In this document: piece after piece, positions 12,899 through 24,610 of the stretch
How the letters are laid out: each line of letters begins with the position of its first letter
How positions within the stretch are numbered: position 1 is the stretch's first letter
Assembly (NCBI GenBank): GCA_030674185.1
Contig: CM060312.1
Location: 50,669,307-50,733,306 of the forward strand
Length of the DNA: 64,000 nt
Reading direction: 5' to 3'
Source: Monoplex corrugatus
Lineage: Eukaryota > Mollusca > Gastropoda > Littorinimorpha > Ranellidae
Program-made: the position numbers and the translations under genes
The notes under the pieces: model-generated
The model's database searches: none
The model's input: only the letters and a program-made list of their open reading frames with translations
Told to the model about the DNA's origin: nothing

Positions 12899-13446
12899 TT
12901 ATGTGAAGCGTCTGCCGTAGAACCCTGGAGAGGCCATGTCCGTGATGAGTTCCACGGTGCCGTCTGAGTATGAAGGTGATTTCTGCCCAGAGTGCCATGA
13001 GCTGATCTGTTGCTGAGGGAGCAGGACCGCAGGGGGATTTGGAGAGTGGGACTCTCTCATGTGCCCAAGATACTGGAAGCCTGACTGTAGAATGTCTAAC
13101 CCCGACTGGAGGGCTCCCATTTCCTCCCATTCTTTGATTTTGGGAGAAAGGAGCAGGCTGTGGCTAGGGAGGGTGGGTGAGAGACATGACTTTGACAGCC
13201 ACTGTCAGCTTGGCAAGGCCTGGCCTGCTTTTCGCAGGCTTGAAAGGGGGCTAGTCTGAACTGCTGTTGTTTACTGGCCTGAGGAGGAGTGGGTCCTTGG
13301 AGAGGTGGCCAGTGAATGGTCTGGGAGCATCGTACATGTTGCGCCAAACCTCGAAGGAGATGCATGAAGTCCTGTTAAGGTTGGGTGCTGGCTGCAGACT
13401 GCTGCGTCTCTGCCAATGATGCACAGCCTCTGCAATGGCTGGTCTT
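12899..13446 (-). CDS. Unrecognised possible terminal exons of a minus-strand gene or relic
   Basis: Two segments read like protein but match no family I know. The first, 13446-13275, follows a CCAG acceptor-like site and reads RPAIAEAVHHWQRRSSL through FEVWRNMYDAPRPFTGHL, ending near a GTAAAC donor-like site. The second, about 13205-12899, contains KIKEWEEMGALQSGLDILQS, then QYLGHMRESHSP, and ends SPGFYGRRFT before TAA. Joining them would need an intron of only about 70 bases with a weak acceptor. Other frames of the second segment are also open, so chance is possible. The local base composition is more GC-rich than the surroundings. The nearest known gene is DCLRE1B on the same strand; no link is shown. 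Confidence 0.3.
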
Positions 13447-13499
13447 CTGGAACACTGGATGAAGAGGACAATCTGAAAGGTCCATGGTCTGTGGAAACA

Positions 13500-15110
13500 G
13501 TGCAAGACAGAGAAAGACCTATCTGACAGATAAAGAGCAGAGCTCCCGATAAGCACACAAACAAGAGAAGAACCATGGAACCAGAAAACGAAGTATATGG
13601 CTCCAATGCAGGAAAAGGCAATCCACAAGGTAGGACAACACTGAATGAGTTATCCAAGAGTATGGACTAGTAATCCAGAGAAGAGAGGCACTCAATACTC
13701 CAATGAGAGAAGCACAGACAGAGCACAGAGAGCACAATAATCATACACTGGAGAAAAACAGACGGACATGTCACGCAATGGCATAGCCTACATCCTTTTG
13801 GGTGAATCACAGAGCAGGCAGAGAGAAAACAGAGAAGTACGCTAGAAGGACGAAATCCAGGAAAATCTTTTGTTGCTGTTGTTTTCGTTTCTCTTTCTTT
13901 TATTTTTTTAAGAGCAAATTGCAGAATGGAGTTTTGAAAGGGCAAATACTGAGGGAGTAAAAAGGCTAGCAGTCCCACAAAAACAGGTCAAGGGGAAGAA
14001 TGGAAGCCTATTGAATGGACCAGGATGCAGTCTTTGTCTTTCTTAGAGATTCAAATGATTGCAGGTCGTTCATGAAAGAACATTGAAAATGCTGAAAGAA
14101 AGGCCTTCTTGTGAAGAAAGAAGAAGGTGGTAGAAAGAGATAAATTACAACAAAATTAGATAAGAAAAAACGTTAGGGAACAATGATGATCTAGCAATCG
14201 TATATTGGTGCCCACTGATTGGAGATGAAAATGGAGAGAAAAACAACAGACTTCCAAAATCAGTATAAATCAGCAAATAAGAAAAGTAATCTGTTTCAAG
14301 AAACAGAGGAGGAGTGCAGTACAGGTTGAGTGGTAAACACTCTTATTCTTAATCAAAACAGATCAAACACAGAAAAGGTATAAAGACTGTGAACCGGTGA
14401 ATACACCCAGGCATACATTGTACAAAGATATGCTGTGCGAAGCACAGAGAGAGTGGTCTTGATGCTACGAAGTACTGAGACAAAGAGGAAGATGGTCACC
14501 CAGACTGGAACCGGGTACCAGGAAAGCGGATGGGCATAACAGCAGCACCTGGTGGTAGACGTCTTTTTCAGATTTCTTGACTGCTCGGTTGAGCATTTAG
14601 CAGTTAGTGTGGTCTTCCGCATCAGCTGAGCTACTGCACTTGTAAGATATGGTTAAGTTATTTGCTATTAAAATTAGTCTCAAGTCTCATCAACGAGTTC
14701 TACAGCTGTAGATTGGATGTTTTCAGATGTTTTTTGATGCTTGATGGCCTTGAACAGTTGCTATGGCCCACACATGTCACACTCACTGCAAAATGCACAT
14801 TTTCATCCATTGATCTTATTTTTGGGACACACCATCTTAGATCTTTCTTCATACTATGTTAATTTAAATTGTTTATGAAAAACTTTAAAGTCAAATTCGT
14901 TTAAAAGTTCTGACCAATATTTCTGAGACCTTTTACATACATGGGGTAGTGGTTGGTGATCTCACACATTTTTCTCTTTTTTGGTGGTTCCAACAAGTAA
15001 GATGAATTATGAAAATTGATGTATCAATGAATGTATGTAATGTTTTTTTCAATTTTTTTAAACAAAGAAATTTTTCTTTAAAAAAAAAAAAATCAATCCA
15101 TTATTTTCAT
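13500..15110. other. No gene recognised; possible upstream part of the unrecognised 12.9-13.4 kb unit
   Basis: Several minus-strand frames of 70-130 codons exist, one with a hydrophobic stretch near 14490, but none resembles a family or shows a good exon boundary pair. Confidence 0.5.
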
Positions 15111-15136
15111 CATTCTGGTGGCATGGATGGTGTATC

Positions 15137-15142
15137 TTTATT
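15137..15142 (-). promoter_or_regulatory. Candidate AATAAA polyadenylation signal overlapping the DCLRE1B stop codon
   Basis: The minus strand reads CAATAAAGA, so the hexamer AATAAA contains the TAA stop of DCLRE1B. If used, cleavage would fall within about 10-30 bases and the 3' UTR would be almost absent. I saw no better AATAAA in the next 300 bases, but I could not test usage. Confidence 0.35.
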
Positions 15143-17210
15143 GTCCAAAGATACTGTTATACGTGTGCATCAGTTTGGCTCTTTGTTGCTTGCCACTTAC
15201 GGGCTTCCCTCTATTATACATATGCACAAGATAATTTTGAATACAGCTGTCCAACTCAGTTGTGCAAGCAGATTGTGCAGGAGCTGATCTCTTTGCAGTA
15301 TCAGATGTGGTCCTTGACATCATGAAGGATTTTGCACTTGCTGAAGAATTATGAAGAGAAAATCTTTTTTCTCCAAATGTTTTCGTTTTCATAGGAGCTG
15401 ACTTTTGTGTACTTGTGGATGTACAGATGTTTTCATACAAGTTTTTAACAAGGTCAGATTTATGCTGACAACTGTAGGGGGCAACCCTGAATAGAGAACG
15501 GATGTGTTCATGATTTGACTTGGATCGACGACAGATCAATGACAGTTCTTTGACTGATTTAATCTGTTGTGAAGGAATCTCTCTCTCCACAACAGTCTGT
15601 AGACACACCTCTTCTCGTGATGATGTACCCTTTGGGGGTTTGCACTGTGGGTTGCCTCCAGGTTTCATACTCATACTGTCTCGTGAAACGTTTCCACTAG
15701 TCTGGTTCAAGACACCAGCAGCTTTCTCTTGATTGTCTAGAACCACATGGTTTGTGTCACCATCATCTTTTTGCAGACAGTGTCCTTGGCTGCCACGTGC
15801 ATTGTGGGTGTTGATGTCCTGTTCACACAGGGTGGTGTTGGTCTGTTCATAGGTAAGGCTATTCTGCGTACACAGGGCTCTGCTTTCATTTATTTCAGTC
15901 TTTTCTTGAGAACACACTTCATCAGTTTCATCGTCAGAAAAATAGTTTACACCTTTTGAACACAGAGGCTTTGACCTTGAGCTTCTTTTCTTAATGGACT
16001 GTTTTTTCCTCAAAGGTCCTTTCATGTCTGGGAAAAGATCTTCAAATCCACAAAATGAATTCATGCTACTGCAATGTGTACTTGGCTTACTGCAGGATGG
16101 TGTTGCAGAATGAACACTCTGAGGCTTTGTCAGATACTGCTGAAAACATGTCATGTCTACTCTGCAGGATAAGTCAACACCAAAAGGGCCCTGCATTTTT
16201 CCCTGAACTATTGGCTTTACACTGACTGGCCTCAATGTTGAAACAAACTGAAGAAGCTCTGGATATGAGCTGTGATCAGAGTAGGGAATCACAAAGACCT
16301 CTGGTGTATTACAATACGGCTTACCACAGATACCTTGATAAAGAGCTGTAGGCAAGATTATGATTGTGGATTTTCTGAGGTTCAAATGTCTAACATACTC
16401 ACTGGAAATGGTGTGAAAAGGCACAACTCTGAGATGCGCACCAGGGTTACCAGTCTGAAAAACATCTGGAAGACCAAGTGACTGAACAAAGGACATTGTA
16501 CTGGGAGGAACATTGATCCAATCGCCCACAGCTAAAGCCACAGCTGCAAGCAACTCCTCTTTACCAAGATTTCTTACTCCAAACACAATATCATGGCTGC
16601 TGTGGCTTTTTACAATGTCAACAATTTCATTCAAAGCTTCAGATCTAGATGGAAATGTACATCTTGGACTACAGTAGGTATTGTCCAGATATACTGTGTC
16701 TATTGTTCCAATGTGCTTAGACAGCAGAGATCCTTCTTCAAACATCTCAGGTGAGAAACGAAAATCCCCTGTGTGAAGAATCTTTCCAAAGGGGCCTTCA
16801 AACAAAAACATCACTGACCCAGCACAATGACTGGCGTCAATAACTGTTACCGATATCAAATCACACCTGTGTTTCCCCGAGTTTGATTTGAACAGTCCAT
16901 TGTACTGAGAGTTTTTCCCCTGGCTATCTGAAGCTGACTGTACACAGTTGCCTTGGCAATAGCCAATTAAATGTGACTGACCAACCTCCAAACTACGCAC
17001 AATGGACTGATCAAGACCATAGCGCTCCATAAGCAACCGAGCTGTGATGGGAGAACAGTAGATGGGTTGTCGCCATGTAGAAGTCAATCCCACCATATGG
17101 TCACCATGCAGATGAGTCAAGAAAAACAGCTTGATGCCAGACTGACCATGGCTTCTCACCTGCCAAAAGTCCACAGCTATTGATGTACCAGGAATAACAC
17201 AGCCGTTCAT
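15138..17210 (-). CDS. DCLRE1B: DCLRE1B/Apollo (SNM1B) 5' exonuclease, single coding exon
   Basis: The 690-residue protein has the metallo-beta-lactamase/beta-CASP fold of SNM1 DNA exonucleases. The family trims 5' DNA ends at telomeres and interstrand crosslinks in the nucleus. The start MNGCVIPGTSIAVDFW matches the Apollo N-terminus. Motif HLHGDH (H33, H35, D37, H38), DASHCAGS (H128) and TGDFR (D149) supply the metal ligands, and PYSDHSSY (D312, H313) is the beta-CASP signature. I chose the ATG at 17210; the reading frame runs 20 codons further upstream but without an ATG. Residues 83-116 look like an insertion compared with vertebrate Apollo. After about residue 345 the tail is long, polar and Ser/Lys-rich, making it longer than the 532-residue human protein. 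I see no YxLxP TRF2-binding motif in the tail. The coding region has no intron. Artemis and SNM1A are less likely because of the N-terminus. Confidence 0.93.
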   Translation of the reverse strand: MNGCVIPGTSIAVDFWQVRSHGQSGIKLFFLTHLHGDHMVGLTSTWRQPIYCSPITARLLMERYGLDQSIVRSLEVGQSHLIGYCQGNCVQSASDSQGKNSQYNGLFKSNSGKHRCDLISVTVIDASHCAGSVMFLFEGPFGKILHTGDFRFSPEMFEEGSLLSKHIGTIDTVYLDNTYCSPRCTFPSRSEALNEIVDIVKSHSSHDIVFGVRNLGKEELLAAVALAVGDWINVPPSTMSFVQSLGLPDVFQTGNPGAHLRVVPFHTISSEYVRHLNLRKSTIIILPTALYQGICGKPYCNTPEVFVIPYSDHSSYPELLQFVSTLRPVSVKPIVQGKMQGPFGVDLSCRVDMTCFQQYLTKPQSVHSATPSCSKPSTHCSSMNSFCGFEDLFPDMKGPLRKKQSIKKRSSRSKPLCSKGVNYFSDDETDEVCSQEKTEINESRALCTQNSLTYEQTNTTLCEQDINTHNARGSQGHCLQKDDGDTNHVVLDNQEKAAGVLNQTSGNVSRDSMSMKPGGNPQCKPPKGTSSREEVCLQTVVEREIPSQQIKSVKELSLICRRSKSNHEHIRSLFRVAPYSCQHKSDLVKNLYENICTSTSTQKSAPMKTKTFGEKRFSLHNSSASAKSFMMSRTTSDTAKRSAPAQSACTTELDSCIQNYLVHMYNRGKPVSGKQQRAKLMHTYNSIFGQ

Positions 17211-17320
17211 GGTGAATACCAGTATTTTTATTACAATGTCTGCTGTTTCTCTCGGTAAACTTTTACACAACAGATCTTGTCACTGCACTAGAGCATGCTT
17301 GTGGTTCTGTTGTTTCTTCC
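17211..17320 (-). other. DCLRE1B: Probable 5' UTR segment of DCLRE1B with splice acceptor
   Basis: On the minus strand a pyrimidine-rich stretch ends in TTTGTTGCAG just before 17320, a good splice acceptor. The following 110 bases reach the ATG. This suggests that the gene has a 5' UTR intron even though its coding part is uninterrupted. The upstream exon was not found. This is an inference from splice-site appearance only. Confidence 0.4.
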
Positions 17321-17329
17321 CTGCAACAA

Positions 17330-19150
<1,821 letters not shown>

Positions 19151-19984
19151 GCAAAGTTAGTCAAAGCGAGATAATCAAGTAAGGGTTTTTTATCTGCTCC
19201 CCTCACATTAGCAAACCAAGCAGTCACATGAGCAAGAGATGCTACAACAGATTTCATAATGGCGACCATTTGTTTGGCCTTTGCTTTACATTCAACAACG
19301 TTAATTTTTTCGAACAGAAATATGAATTGATCATGCTTACTAGGAAAGAATTTAAAATGGGAGTAATGTTCTTGATTACTTTAGAGACCTGTTTTGTGGG
19401 TTTTATGAAATGCCAATTACAGACATTTTCATGAATTTGGCACAATGCAAGCAACTATTTTCTGACCTTGTCATGTTTGTTTTGATCTGGGCAACTTAAT
19501 CCATATTGGATATTAAACTGTCTGTGTCACATTAATTTTAGAGTTTAGTTAAATTTGTGGCATGATTCTGATGGTAGTATCTGGGCTGAAAGGATTCTGT
19601 AAATTATTTCTTTTCAGTTTGCAAATGATTTCAATGATACTTCAAGTTCAAGATTTTACATGATTATCGTCACTGCACCAGAAGCTCACAATTATCTCCT
19701 TCCGATAAGTGCACACATGCATACACACTTTGTGCACTATGCTATGTAAGCAGTAGTACTAGTACGGCCTGGCTGAGTGGGTATTACCTTGGGCTTACTC
19801 GCATCCCTACCTCCATTGTGTATTCAACTATTAGTATTCCTCATTGCACCAATCATTCTTTGAAATGTTTGCCACAAGGGTGGCTATCAAGTTTGTCAGT
19901 GGTGATGCTACCTCTGTCAAAGGTTCGTCAGCAATTTCACTTAACAAACTGCGCACATTTTTCAATGTGTTTCACCCTCTTGGG

Positions 19985-20140
19985 TTTGCTAGACCCAGGG
20001 AGAAGATACCAGATGGACTTGCAGAGTAGCTGAGGACAAAGAGGGTGGAAGAGATGCTTGAGGCAACAAGAGAGAGACAGATGAAAGTCCATGATCGCCA
20101 ACGCCATGTGGCAAGGCACCTGATGATGATGATGATGGGT
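19985..20140 (+). mobile_element. LINE 3' fragment (IRKRQAT family, copy 2)
   Basis: A short copy of the same tail: RPREKIPDGLAE, a stop, then RTKRVEEMLEAT. It ends in a run of TGA triplets at about 20121-20137. It lies between the two copies of the duplicated block at 19.1 and 20.2 kb. Confidence 0.7.
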
Positions 20141-20704
20141 TTGCTAGATTTGCTAATATACACTCACCCCCTGAATAGCTAGCTGCTAGAATCTAGCTTT
20201 AGCTTGACATGCTAATGATAAGAAACTCATGTGGGAGACAAGTTTCACAGGTGCAGCAAAGTCAGTCAAAGCGAAGCAATACAAGGAATAAGTTTCTCAT
20301 GGTCCCCTCATACTAACAGACCTAGTGGCTATGCTGGTGAAGTTTAACGGTCTCAAAATGCAAGCTCGTTAGTTTGGCATTTGTGTTCAATGATGAAATT
20401 GTTGTTTTTTTTCACACAATTTTTAATAGAATTAAAAATGGGAGCAGATGTTCTTGATTACTTTAGATAACCAATTGATTTGTGGGTTTTATGGAACACC
20501 AATTTCAGAAAATTTCATGCTAGTTTGGCACAGCACAATCCCACTTTTTTTTTTTTTGTTTTTGTTTGTTTGTTTGTTTGTTTTGGTATCAACGTGTTTG
20601 TTTTGATCTGCGCAACTTTATCCGTGTAGGCTATTGTACTGCCTGTGTCGTCTTGATTTTGCGGTTTTGTTGAATTTGTGGCATCCTGAAGGGAGTATTT
20701 GGGC

Positions 20705-21200
20705 TGTACAGAGACAAAACAGACAAATTGGACACATCACAGGTGATATACAAGATAGACTGCCAGGACTGTGACCATAGTTATATTGGCGAAACTGAGC
20801 GCAACTTGCACAAAAGATTAAAAGAACACAAACGTGAGTCCTCTCCAGTGGGAGAACATCTGACCCACACCCAACACCACTTTGAAAAGGACAATGTGCA
20901 AGTTCTCGACAAAGAAGCAAGATGATTCCAGAGGGGAGTAAAGGAGGCAGTTTACATCGCCGCAAGGAACCCCACCCTCAACCGTGACCGGGGCCGACAC
21001 AACCTGCCATCGGTGTACTCCTCACTTATTCAGTCGCACTGTCATGAGTTCGCTCATGGCGGTGCGCACTGAAGCCAGTTCTCAACCCAGCAGTTGCGCT
21101 GAAGAAGTCGGCCGGATCGCCGATGAAAGCTACGCAGTAACGCAGTAAGTAGCGTTTTTGTGACTGAGAGAGACTAGAGAGCCAGGTTCAACCAGGTAAG
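20705..21200 (+). mobile_element. 3' end of a Penelope-like element with GIY-YIG domain
   Basis: The frame 20728-21072 encodes VIYKIDCQDCDHSYIGETER, a GIY-YIG endonuclease start, then LHKRLKEHKRE and, after an in-frame TGA at 20923-20925 where the family usually has Trp, GVKEAVYIAARNPTLNRDRG. It ends at a TGA at 21070-21072. The combination is typical of Penelope-like retroelements. The 3' untranslated part carries a hammerhead-like core at 21099-21153. The reverse transcriptase is absent (5' truncation). It is inserted into the second copy of a duplicated block. Confidence 0.8.
21099..21153 (+). ncRNA. Decayed hammerhead-ribozyme-like fold in the Penelope-like 3' end
   Basis: CTGAAGA (21099-21105) and GAAA (21125-21128) are placed as in a hammerhead core. 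Between them GTCGGC (21107-21112) pairs with GCCGAT (21119-21124). After GAAA, GCTAC (21129-21133) pairs with GTAGC (21149-21153). The expected U-H cleavage site does not follow, and no stem I is evident, so activity is unlikely. Hammerhead motifs are known in Penelope-like elements. Confidence 0.4.
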
Positions 21201-21886
21201 GTAGCCATTAATTCTTTGCAGTCTGCAAATGATTTCAGTGATGTGTTAAAGATTTTAATCATATCATGTCTTTTCTGAATCTTGATTTTTTTAAAACAGC
21301 CCATCAAATTTCAACCACTAAGAAAATGTGACATGATTTTTTGTGATGAACTATGGGAGAAAGTGTTGTGTCTTTTTTCCATATTGTGACATTTATCATG
21401 ACATGTGATCCTGCAGTTCTGTTTCTCATATTGAAAAATATGACAATAGGTAATACTACTTACTAGTATAAAAAAAATATTATACTAATTAGGCCTATAG
21501 TATAGTAAACAAGTCATCTTCACCACTTTGATTAAAAAATGTCTTCCCTCCTTCCCCTTCCCGCTTCAAGATTTTACATGATCATCGCCACTTTTATCTC
21601 CTGACAAGTTTACACACACGTATACCCATCTAAGTGCAGCTGAACTATTTAAATTAACTTATTAAGATGTAGGCTAGTGCAGTTGGCTTCTAGTTCTACT
21701 GTGGGCCTCTCTGTTCTTCTTCTTCTTTCTTTGAACATCCACCATCATCATATCGATGGTTCTGATGTGTATAGAACTGGGGGGTTCCGCTGGCTAGGAT
21801 GCTGATATGTAGAACTGGCAATGGGGGGCTTTGGAGGTGGGGTGGTGGTGGTAGAGGATGGGGGAAGGGGGAGGGGGGCTGGCTGG

Positions 21887-22600
21887 TCAGATTTGGGACT
21901 TGAAGCACTCCACCGAGGCTGTGGAGATAACCTCGGGGGGCAGACTGTTCCAGTCCCCGACAGTCCTCAGGAAGAATGAGTACTTCCTGTAGTTCGTTTT
22001 ACATTACATGCTGGGAGGAGATACGTCTCCCCGTGTGACTGTCTTGTGGACATTGCTGGGGTGTTTGGTGTGGGCCTGAATGGGGTGTTGATGCTGACCT
22101 CTTCTCGATGGTATTTGAAGAAGATGGTCAGCCTTGCTACTCTTCTTCTGTCTGCTAGGGTGGACCACTGTAGATGTGTCACTGTCAGCATGGAATCGAC
22201 ACTTGAGGTGTGACGGTAGCGGTTCACAACCCATCGAGCTGCACGACGTTGGACCTTCTCGATGTTTTTGGCAGTGTACGGGTCCCACACAGGTGAGGCA
22301 TATTCTAAAGTGGGACGAACCAGCTTACCAGGGCTTTGTTTCCTTGATTGTAGGCTGTTTCCTTGATTTGATGGAACCCACTCTCAGGTTTCGCCTGAGA
22401 AAACCCAAGGCCTTGTTTGCCCTGTTTGTCATATTGGAAATGTGGGCGTTCCAGCTGAGGTCTTGGGAGATGGTGACCCCCAGGTACTTTGTCCAGGACT
22501 GATCCCTGGGGGACTCCTGACTCTACTGGAACGGCCTTTGTTCCCGCCCCCTTCCCCCTCCCATTACCATCCAGGTCAGGTAGGCCTCTGCTTCCAAAAT
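21887..22600 (-). pseudogene. Decayed LINE reverse transcriptase, internally deleted
   Basis: On the minus strand the motif [11 protein letters not shown] (reverse transcriptase block) near 22525 is followed almost at once by a frame-shifted [20 protein letters not shown] region near 22450-22380. Next come EKVQRRAARWVVNRY, STLADRRRVARLTIFFKYH and, after another frame change, FLRTVGDWNSLPPEVI with a stop at 21887-21889. The YxDD catalytic region is missing, so there is an internal deletion. The sequence type is of the Jockey/CR1-like non-LTR elements. Confidence 0.8.
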
Positions 22601-22978
22601 GCTTGGGGTATCTAACAACGAAGAAACAGTAAACCATTTTGAGCACTTACTTGTTAAAGTTATATTTCGCAGGCGTGAAGATCATCTTGTTTTCGAAACG
22701 TTTTAAACAGATTTCTCCAACCGCCTCTCGTTAACCAAGTCTCATTTTCATCTTTGTTGGCAAAAGAACGAACAGGGGACATTATTCTGCATTAACCGGC
22801 GAGAGAGGTCAACGGGGGACTGTCGTTGGGTAAGAATTAGACCTAATACAGACCTTGTATCATGTTATAATCACTGATGAATTTTTCAGTTTTGTTCAGC
22901 CTAATCAAATATTATACCGTAATGGATTTACAGTCAGAATCAAACCCAGACTTTCCAGTTGGAAATATGACGTCTTAC

Positions 22979-23160
22979 CCACTTGACTATCGCTACAGTA
23001 TCACTATCACTAGTATCAGTATCATGAGTATGACTGAGTATCGAGTATAACTTGACTATCACTCGTATGACTATCATAGTCACTATGAGTATGAATCTAT
23101 GATGATAATCACTACCACTGACACTATCACAGTATCAGTATCACTGCCGTCATTACTTAG
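22979..23160. repeat. Degenerate TATCA/GTATCA-rich region
   Basis: About 180 bases dominated by ACTATCA, GTATCA and GAGTAT words in both orientations, a cryptic simple repeat without a fixed period. Confidence 0.7.
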
Positions 23161-23299
23161 ATGTGATATCACCCTTTGCATCAGTTTATGTTTTGCATGC
23201 TTTTGAATCAATGAATGTAAAAATTTTGTTGTTGTTGTTGTTTAAGTATCTAAAAGTAAAACATTCAACAAGAGCATTGACTGATTTTCGGTACTTCTA

Positions 23300-23440
23300 A
23301 TCTATAGCCCCTATAGGGCCTATCTATATTTCGCCCTTGGCCTTCTTCAGGGTAAAATGACAATGAAATGGTATAATCACGTTTACATTGGAGAATTCAT
23401 CTCACTTCCATTAAAACATCACAAATTCACATAAAATCAT
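23300..23440 (-). repeat. Possible relic of a Penelope-like 3' region
   Basis: The minus strand has ACCCTGAAGAAGGCCAAGGG followed by CGAAATATA. The pattern CTGAAGA, short GC stem, GAAA resembles the hammerhead-like core of Penelope-like elements, but no coding region is nearby. Weak evidence. Confidence 0.3.
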
Positions 23441-23689
23441 GTAGGGCAAGAATGCACACACAAACACATAACTGCCCATATTCACATACACACGCACACA
23501 TACATGTATGTGAACACACTCACACACATGCGTGTGTGTGCATGCTTAGGCACATGAATACACACACGCATTAAGTGATTAACAGGTACACAAAAACATA
23601 CATACATAAACTTGCTTACACACACACTTGTAATAATCTTATCTGAATAATGTAGCAGTTGATATGACATTACAGGTCTCTGAGGTCTG

Positions 23690-23865
23690 TATACGCTTGA
23701 ATATGATTTTTGAGAGGTCCAAATTTTCTCTGCTGCGTGTATGCATTATTTTTTGCCCATGCTGTGTAGGCAATATGTTGCTGCATAATCTGCATACTCT
23801 GTATTCATTAGGCATGCATGTTGGATGTTTATACATTTCCATGAGCCAGCCAGAGACATGACTTA
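23690..23865 (-). mobile_element. SINE family 2 fragment (copy 3)
   Basis: The reverse complement carries GAGTATGCAGATTATGCAGC and ACATATTGCCTACACAGC, the 3' part of family 2. Confidence 0.6.
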
Positions 23866-24104
23866 AAAGTATCTTTAACAATAACATGCATGTATATTTG
23901 ATACTCTGCATGCATATATACATATGACTTAGATTTATGCACCAGCAGGGTTCTACACATATGTTGACCAGGGAGATTGGAAAAATCTCCACCATTTACC
24001 CACCAAAGAAAGATATCTAGGTCACAGTAGGTGGATCAAACTTAGAAACTTCAAATTGGAGGTCCTATGTTTACCCACTTTGAATGCTGCATTCATTGTC
24101 CTTG

Positions 24105-24610
24105 AATATGAAAGGAGAGAATCGCCCCCATGGGCATGTCATGGGCTCTTTCAAGTTGAATAGTACCCGTGTCTTCTGGAAATTCTGTGCTAAAATTTCC
24201 TCTTTCTGTCACTTTTTCTGCTATGCTCCTTTGCTTTGTGTTACTCTTCCTTTCTCATTTTCTTGTTGGTCCATTCACGTTTATAGTTTCTTCTATAAAG
24301 CCTTACACACTTTCTGTATATTACTACATTAGGGTTGATAATTTGGCAGGCCTACATATTGCATTTATATCTCTAAGGAAATGTGAACTGCTTAGTGGCA
24401 ATTTCAGGTACTTAGGCCAGAGTTGGCAATTTTAAGTACTGTGAGTTTACATATGTGGCAATTTTAGGTACTGTAAGCAAGTATATATGTTTTTGTGTAC
24501 CTGTTAATGCATTGGTATTCAGGTTTGTTCTTTTAATCCCTCTTGTAATAAATTCGGTGCACTGGCCTATGCCAGGCTAATTTTCTGAGATTATTTCTGT
24601 GAATACAATG
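24105..24610 (+). repeat. Unclassified dispersed repeat X (copy 1)
   Basis: Blocks GTGTCTTCTGGAAATTCTGT, TTTCTGTCACTTTTTCTGC, TCCATTCACGTTTATAG and, further on, ATTCAGG..TTTTAATCCCTCTTGTAATAAATTCGG recur at 46.3, 53.4-54.0 and 59.0-59.4 kb in the same order. Type unknown. Confidence 0.65.

Noticed and set aside
13251..13737. Membrane protein suggested by hydrophobic minus-strand frames
   Set aside because: Three overlapping frames are open, none keeps a clear start or family motif, and only the 13275-13446 part looks exon-like.
14353..14622. Small membrane protein with a cysteine cluster
   Set aside because: It has one hydrophobic stretch but no family resemblance, and the gene context is not supportive.
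20728..21072. Host GIY-YIG nuclease
   Set aside because: The frame is interrupted by a TGA, has no start context or introns, and its sequence is the usual 3' end of Penelope-like elements.
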